A stretch of DNA of 64,000 nucleotides, taken from Varanus komodoensis (Eukaryota; Chordata; Lepidosauria; Squamata; Varanidae). The DNA is taken from assembly GCF_004798865.1 (NCBI RefSeq), contig NW_025336479.1, positions 6,171,715-6,235,714 on the forward strand. The letters are read 5' to 3'. The notes below the pieces were generated by a model that saw only the letters and a program-made list of their open reading frames with translations, was not told where the DNA came from and made no database searches. The position numbers and the translations under genes are program-made. Numbering within the stretch: position 1 is the stretch's first letter; each line of letters opens with the position of its first letter. Shown here piece by piece: positions 60,961 to 64,000 of this stretch.

Positions 60961-61944
60961 GCTCAATGTCACGGCTTCAACACTCTCCTTCATAGGCCAT
61001 GAATTCTGTGATATTTGAACAAACAAATGTCATACGCAGGGGTGCTGGACAAACCTCTACTGACAACAATACAGTGCAGGCCTAAACTTTGGCGTTGTCG
61101 TTCCTCATCTGGGAAAACTCAGCCTTCTTCAGGAATACAGCCTCTGTTTGTCTACAGGCTTCAAACTGGGGAGTCAGTGCTCTCTGGGGAATGATCCTGG
61201 AAGGTGTTTTTTAATGCATGAAAAATATTGTTACAAAAGAGAAGGCTTGCACATCGGCATTGGAAGAGTGCATTCCCTTCCCTGCTGCTTAACCACAGTC
61301 AGGGCTCAGGCACCAGAAATTAAGGAGAATTATTGGGAGGGCTCAGGGGAAAGTCAGTGGGCTACTTGCTCCTACTGCCTACGGGGAAGGAAAGGTAGAG
61401 TAGCAGGAGAAAGTGACAGCTCTGAGAACACATGAAACATATGCAGTCCTGAGGCTGGGAGTCTGGCCTCTCAATCAGGCAGCTCATGTCCCATCATAGC
61501 CAGTTATCTGGGCACAACAGGGCCAGAGGAACATGGGCAAATTCAGGGATAATTCAGAGACAAGAGAGACTAACTGATGAGAGAAAACTCTATAAGCTAA
61601 ATATTTACAGCTTCCCAAAGTGACAGCTAAGAAGGGACATGATAATTGTTGGCAAATATTTGAAGGCTGTAAACTCAGTGAGAGAGACAAATTGCATAGT
61701 GGCACATGGAAGGGAACAGCCGACAGTGATGAGTAAAAGAAAGAAAGAAAGAAAGAATAAAATTAGATGGTAGTGAAATGTCCTGGATGCAGATATAGAT
61801 AGCATGTCATAAGAAGAAGATGATACCTCATCACACTGGGTATTTAAAGCCAGCACACAGAGCACTGAATAAGCCTACCACTTGCCCCAAGCAGTTGGAA
61901 TAATGTGTTCAAAATCTTGGACAAGACCAGTTCTTAGACTAGGT
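60961..61944. other. Unannotated DNA without a supported gene
   Basis: Only an (AAAG)n microsatellite at about 61736-61757 was recognised. Confidence 0.45.
61736..61757. repeat. (AAAG)n microsatellite
   Basis: About five aaag units. Confidence 0.85.
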
Positions 61945-63330
61945 AATACATCTATTTGATTCATTTATTTAACTTCTATACTAGAATAGCTGATGTTGTC
62001 TGAGCAGTTTATAATAATACATTAAAATACAGTTTAAAATACATTATAAAACATCAGAAACAGGTTGCTCTTCAAAATTTAGAACCACATTTCAAAAACA
62101 TAAACATCCCAATAATTTAAACAAGGTAAATCATGGGACCTGATTAAGTAGCGAACAAAGTTCCAGTAAATGAATTAATCCCTATGGTAGAAGATGGTCT
62201 TATCCTGGCACCAAAAAGATAGTAAGCTTGGCACCAGGAGGGCCTTGGTGAGAAGCTCATTTCATAATTGGGGACCACAACTGAAAAGGCCCTTCTGGTT
62301 GCCACCAAGTGAGCCTCCCTCAGAGGTAGCAGTCAGAGGCAGGCCCCAGATATTGATCGTAGTATCCAGATATATGGAGGTTGGAAGGGGCATTCCATCA
62401 GGTATGGTGGTCCCAAGTCATATAGGGCTTTATAGGTTATAACTGGCACTGTGAATTGGGCTCAGAAAAATATAGGCAGCCACTGCCAGCAGACTAGAAT
62501 TGGTGTTATATGCTCTGACCACCTGGTCCCTATTATTAACCTAGCTGCTGCATTTTGCACAAGCTGCACCTTCCAAACAGTCTTCAAGCACAGCCCCATT
62601 TAAAGTGCATTGCAGTAACCTAGTTTAGGGATTACCAGAGAATAGATCACCAGCCATCTCTGTCCAGGCAGGGCTGTAGCTGGGCCACCAGCCTCTTAGG
62701 CCTCAAGTGACAAAGAGGAACACCCCCCCCCCCCGCAAACCTGCTCCTTCAAGGGAAGTGAAGCCCCATCTAGTGGAGGTCAAATTCCCCCGTCTGGTCA
62801 GAAAAGCCACCCATTAACAGCATCAGCCTTGTCTGGATTGAGCTTCAGTTTGCCAGCCTTCATGCAGTCCACAGTCAGAGCCAGGCACTGATTTAGCACA
62901 TCCACAGCCTCACCTGCTGAACAATGAAAAGGGAAAATAGAGCTGAGTGTCATCAGCATACTGAAGACAACACACTCCAAAACTCTGGCTGACCCCACTC
63001 AGCAGTTTCATGAACACGTTAAATAGCATGAGGGACAAGACTGACCCCTGAGGAACCCCTTACTGGAGAATCCAAGGGGCAGAGCAGTATCTCCCAAGCA
63101 CCTGCTATCCAAATCGGAGTGGAACCACTGCAGTGCCCTCACTCCCAACTCTGACAGTCACTCCAGATACCATGGTTGGTGGTACTGAAAGCCACCAAGA
63201 GGTCTGAGAGGACCAACAGGGTCACATTCCCCCATTTCTCTCCCGGCCTAGGTCATCATGTAGGACCACCAAAGCTGTTTCTATGCCAGAGCCAGGCCCT
63301 AGATAATCAGATAATTTGTGCAATCCTGCT
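61945..63330 (-). mobile_element. L2-type LINE, RT half and 3' UTR, antisense
   Basis: On the minus strand, blocks run in order from high to low coordinates. About 63240-63130 matches the [16 protein letters not shown] (motif A) and ALQWFRS region. About 63065-62990 covers the [13 protein letters not shown] and NIYMKPL region (antisense: acacgttaaatagcatgagg). About 62998-62800 has a decayed YADDT block, GEAVDVLNQCL and [14 protein letters not shown]. About 62610-62560 reads GYCNALYMGL then LKTVWKVQ. About 62450-62400 carries the QFTVPVITYKAL block, and 62330-62200 the end of the ORF. The 3' UTR and its aaataaatgaat-type tail lie at about 62090-61955. It is of intermediate age: blocks are easy to follow but stops and gaps are common. 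A run of 13-14 C at about 62723-62736 lies in the region between the thumb and motif D. Confidence 0.85.
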
Positions 63331-63334
63331 CACT

Positions 63335-63955
63335 GAGTTTATTCTTCATTCCTGAGATGACTCAAGCAAGAAACCGGTCACATTAAATCCATGCTAATAG
63401 TGGCACTGGGAGACAGAAGAGAAGCATCAACTAGAAGGGAACCAGCAAGGCATTCTGTACTGCACTACCTCTTTGTTGACTTCTGAAATGGGACTGCAGG
63501 CATAAGAATTTAAAACTGCTGTGTGACTAGAATGAGGTCCACATACCCCTTCATTTTGTTTTGGACAGCAGCCATTAATATTTCTGGATGTTCACAGGGC
63601 TTACCCTGCTGTTTAAGGATCTGGTATTCAGAGGTATACTTTCTCAGCATACAAGAGTTTGTAGGCTCTGGGCATAGGCCTTCAGAGGCACCACGCTCAA
63701 CTGGTCCTAATATTTTAAATGATAATGTAGCAGTTCTCCTCTTGACATTTACCTATCCACCCTTTTTCATACTCAAACATTCCCACTAAAGAAAGCCCTG
63801 TAGACAAGCCAATACTGAACCAAAATCTATTTTTTTAATATTGGTACAGATATCTTCCCATTGTGCAAAAGCAAAATTAGAGGACCTTACATTGCTACAT
63901 TTGAAAAGCAAGGAGAATATGTAAAGTCCTTTGCACACTCATGCACTTGGGCTGA
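63335..63955. other. Unannotated DNA without a supported gene
   Basis: Part of this may be a further diverged extension of the antisense L2. Nothing beyond that could be supported. Confidence 0.4.
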
Positions 63956-63957
63956 CC

Positions 63958-64000
63958 TTAGGCTGCAATCCTAAACACACTTACTTTGGAGTAATCTCTT
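63958..64000. repeat. Short palindromic repeat, gcaatcctatac family, cut by the window edge
   Basis: The text ggctgcaatcctaaacacac then ttactttggagtaa matches the start of this family. The second arm would lie beyond the window. Confidence 0.5.

Noticed and set aside
1-64000. CRISPR array, operon or prokaryote-type system
   Set aside because: No regular repeat-spacer array and no packed co-directional genes. All tandem arrays are simple microsatellites.
1-64000. Endogenous retrovirus, LTR element or Polinton
   Set aside because: No paired LTRs and no gag, protease, integrase or capsid-like blocks were recognised. All reverse-transcriptase text belongs to L2 or BovB LINEs.

Overview
The window reads as non-coding DNA (intergenic or deep intronic) from a squamate reptile, most likely a lizard. 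The base composition is AT-leaning vertebrate DNA, there is no bacterial-style gene packing, and no host coding exon could be supported on either strand. The organism call rests on the repeats: L2-type LINEs of several ages, RTE-BovB LINEs with the typical cgcgatgggtcgga 3' end, CR1-like 3' tails, tRNA-derived SINEs (a tRNA-Ala-like family and a CORE/MIR-like family), and short palindromic MITE-like repeats. This combination is common in lizards and snakes. No species or chromosome can be assigned from the sequence alone.

Layout. 1-4.5 kb: the end of a SINE, two short palindromic repeats and otherwise unremarkable DNA. 4.57-6.13 kb: an old antisense L2. 8.5-10.35 kb: three diverged copies of one unclassified repeat, one forward and two reverse. 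13.0-13.6 kb: a decayed LINE ORF1 esterase (SGNH/GDSL-like) domain. 14-15.6 kb: a SINE, a LINE tail and a palindromic repeat. 19.8-23.6 kb: CR1-like and SINE debris. 27.5-29.07 kb: an old forward L2. 31.4-36.4 kb: CR1-like pieces and two SINEs. 40.0-41.7 kb: an L2 tail, then an antisense, 5'-truncated BovB that holds a 100-N assembly gap with duplicated and inverted flanks. 42.5-45.7 kb: the best-preserved element, an L2 with almost all of ORF2 (endonuclease plus reverse transcriptase). 49.0-50.9 kb: a BovB that lost its reverse-transcriptase core by internal deletion. 54.8-59.4 kb: scattered SINE and CR1-like pieces. 60.2-61.0 kb: a low-repeat stretch ending in a CpG-dense patch, the most plausible place for a host regulatory element. 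61.9-63.3 kb: another antisense L2.

The genes that can be read are all selfish-element genes. In intact relatives, L2 and BovB ORF2 proteins nick the target with an APE-type endonuclease and copy their own RNA by target-primed reverse transcription. Here the L2 copy has one frame break and both BovB copies are broken. No LTR retrovirus, CRISPR array, operon or new protein system was seen. The main points of interest are the structures of individual insertions, several unclassified repeat families, one probable assembly artefact, and a few candidate conserved non-coding stretches that need alignment to test.
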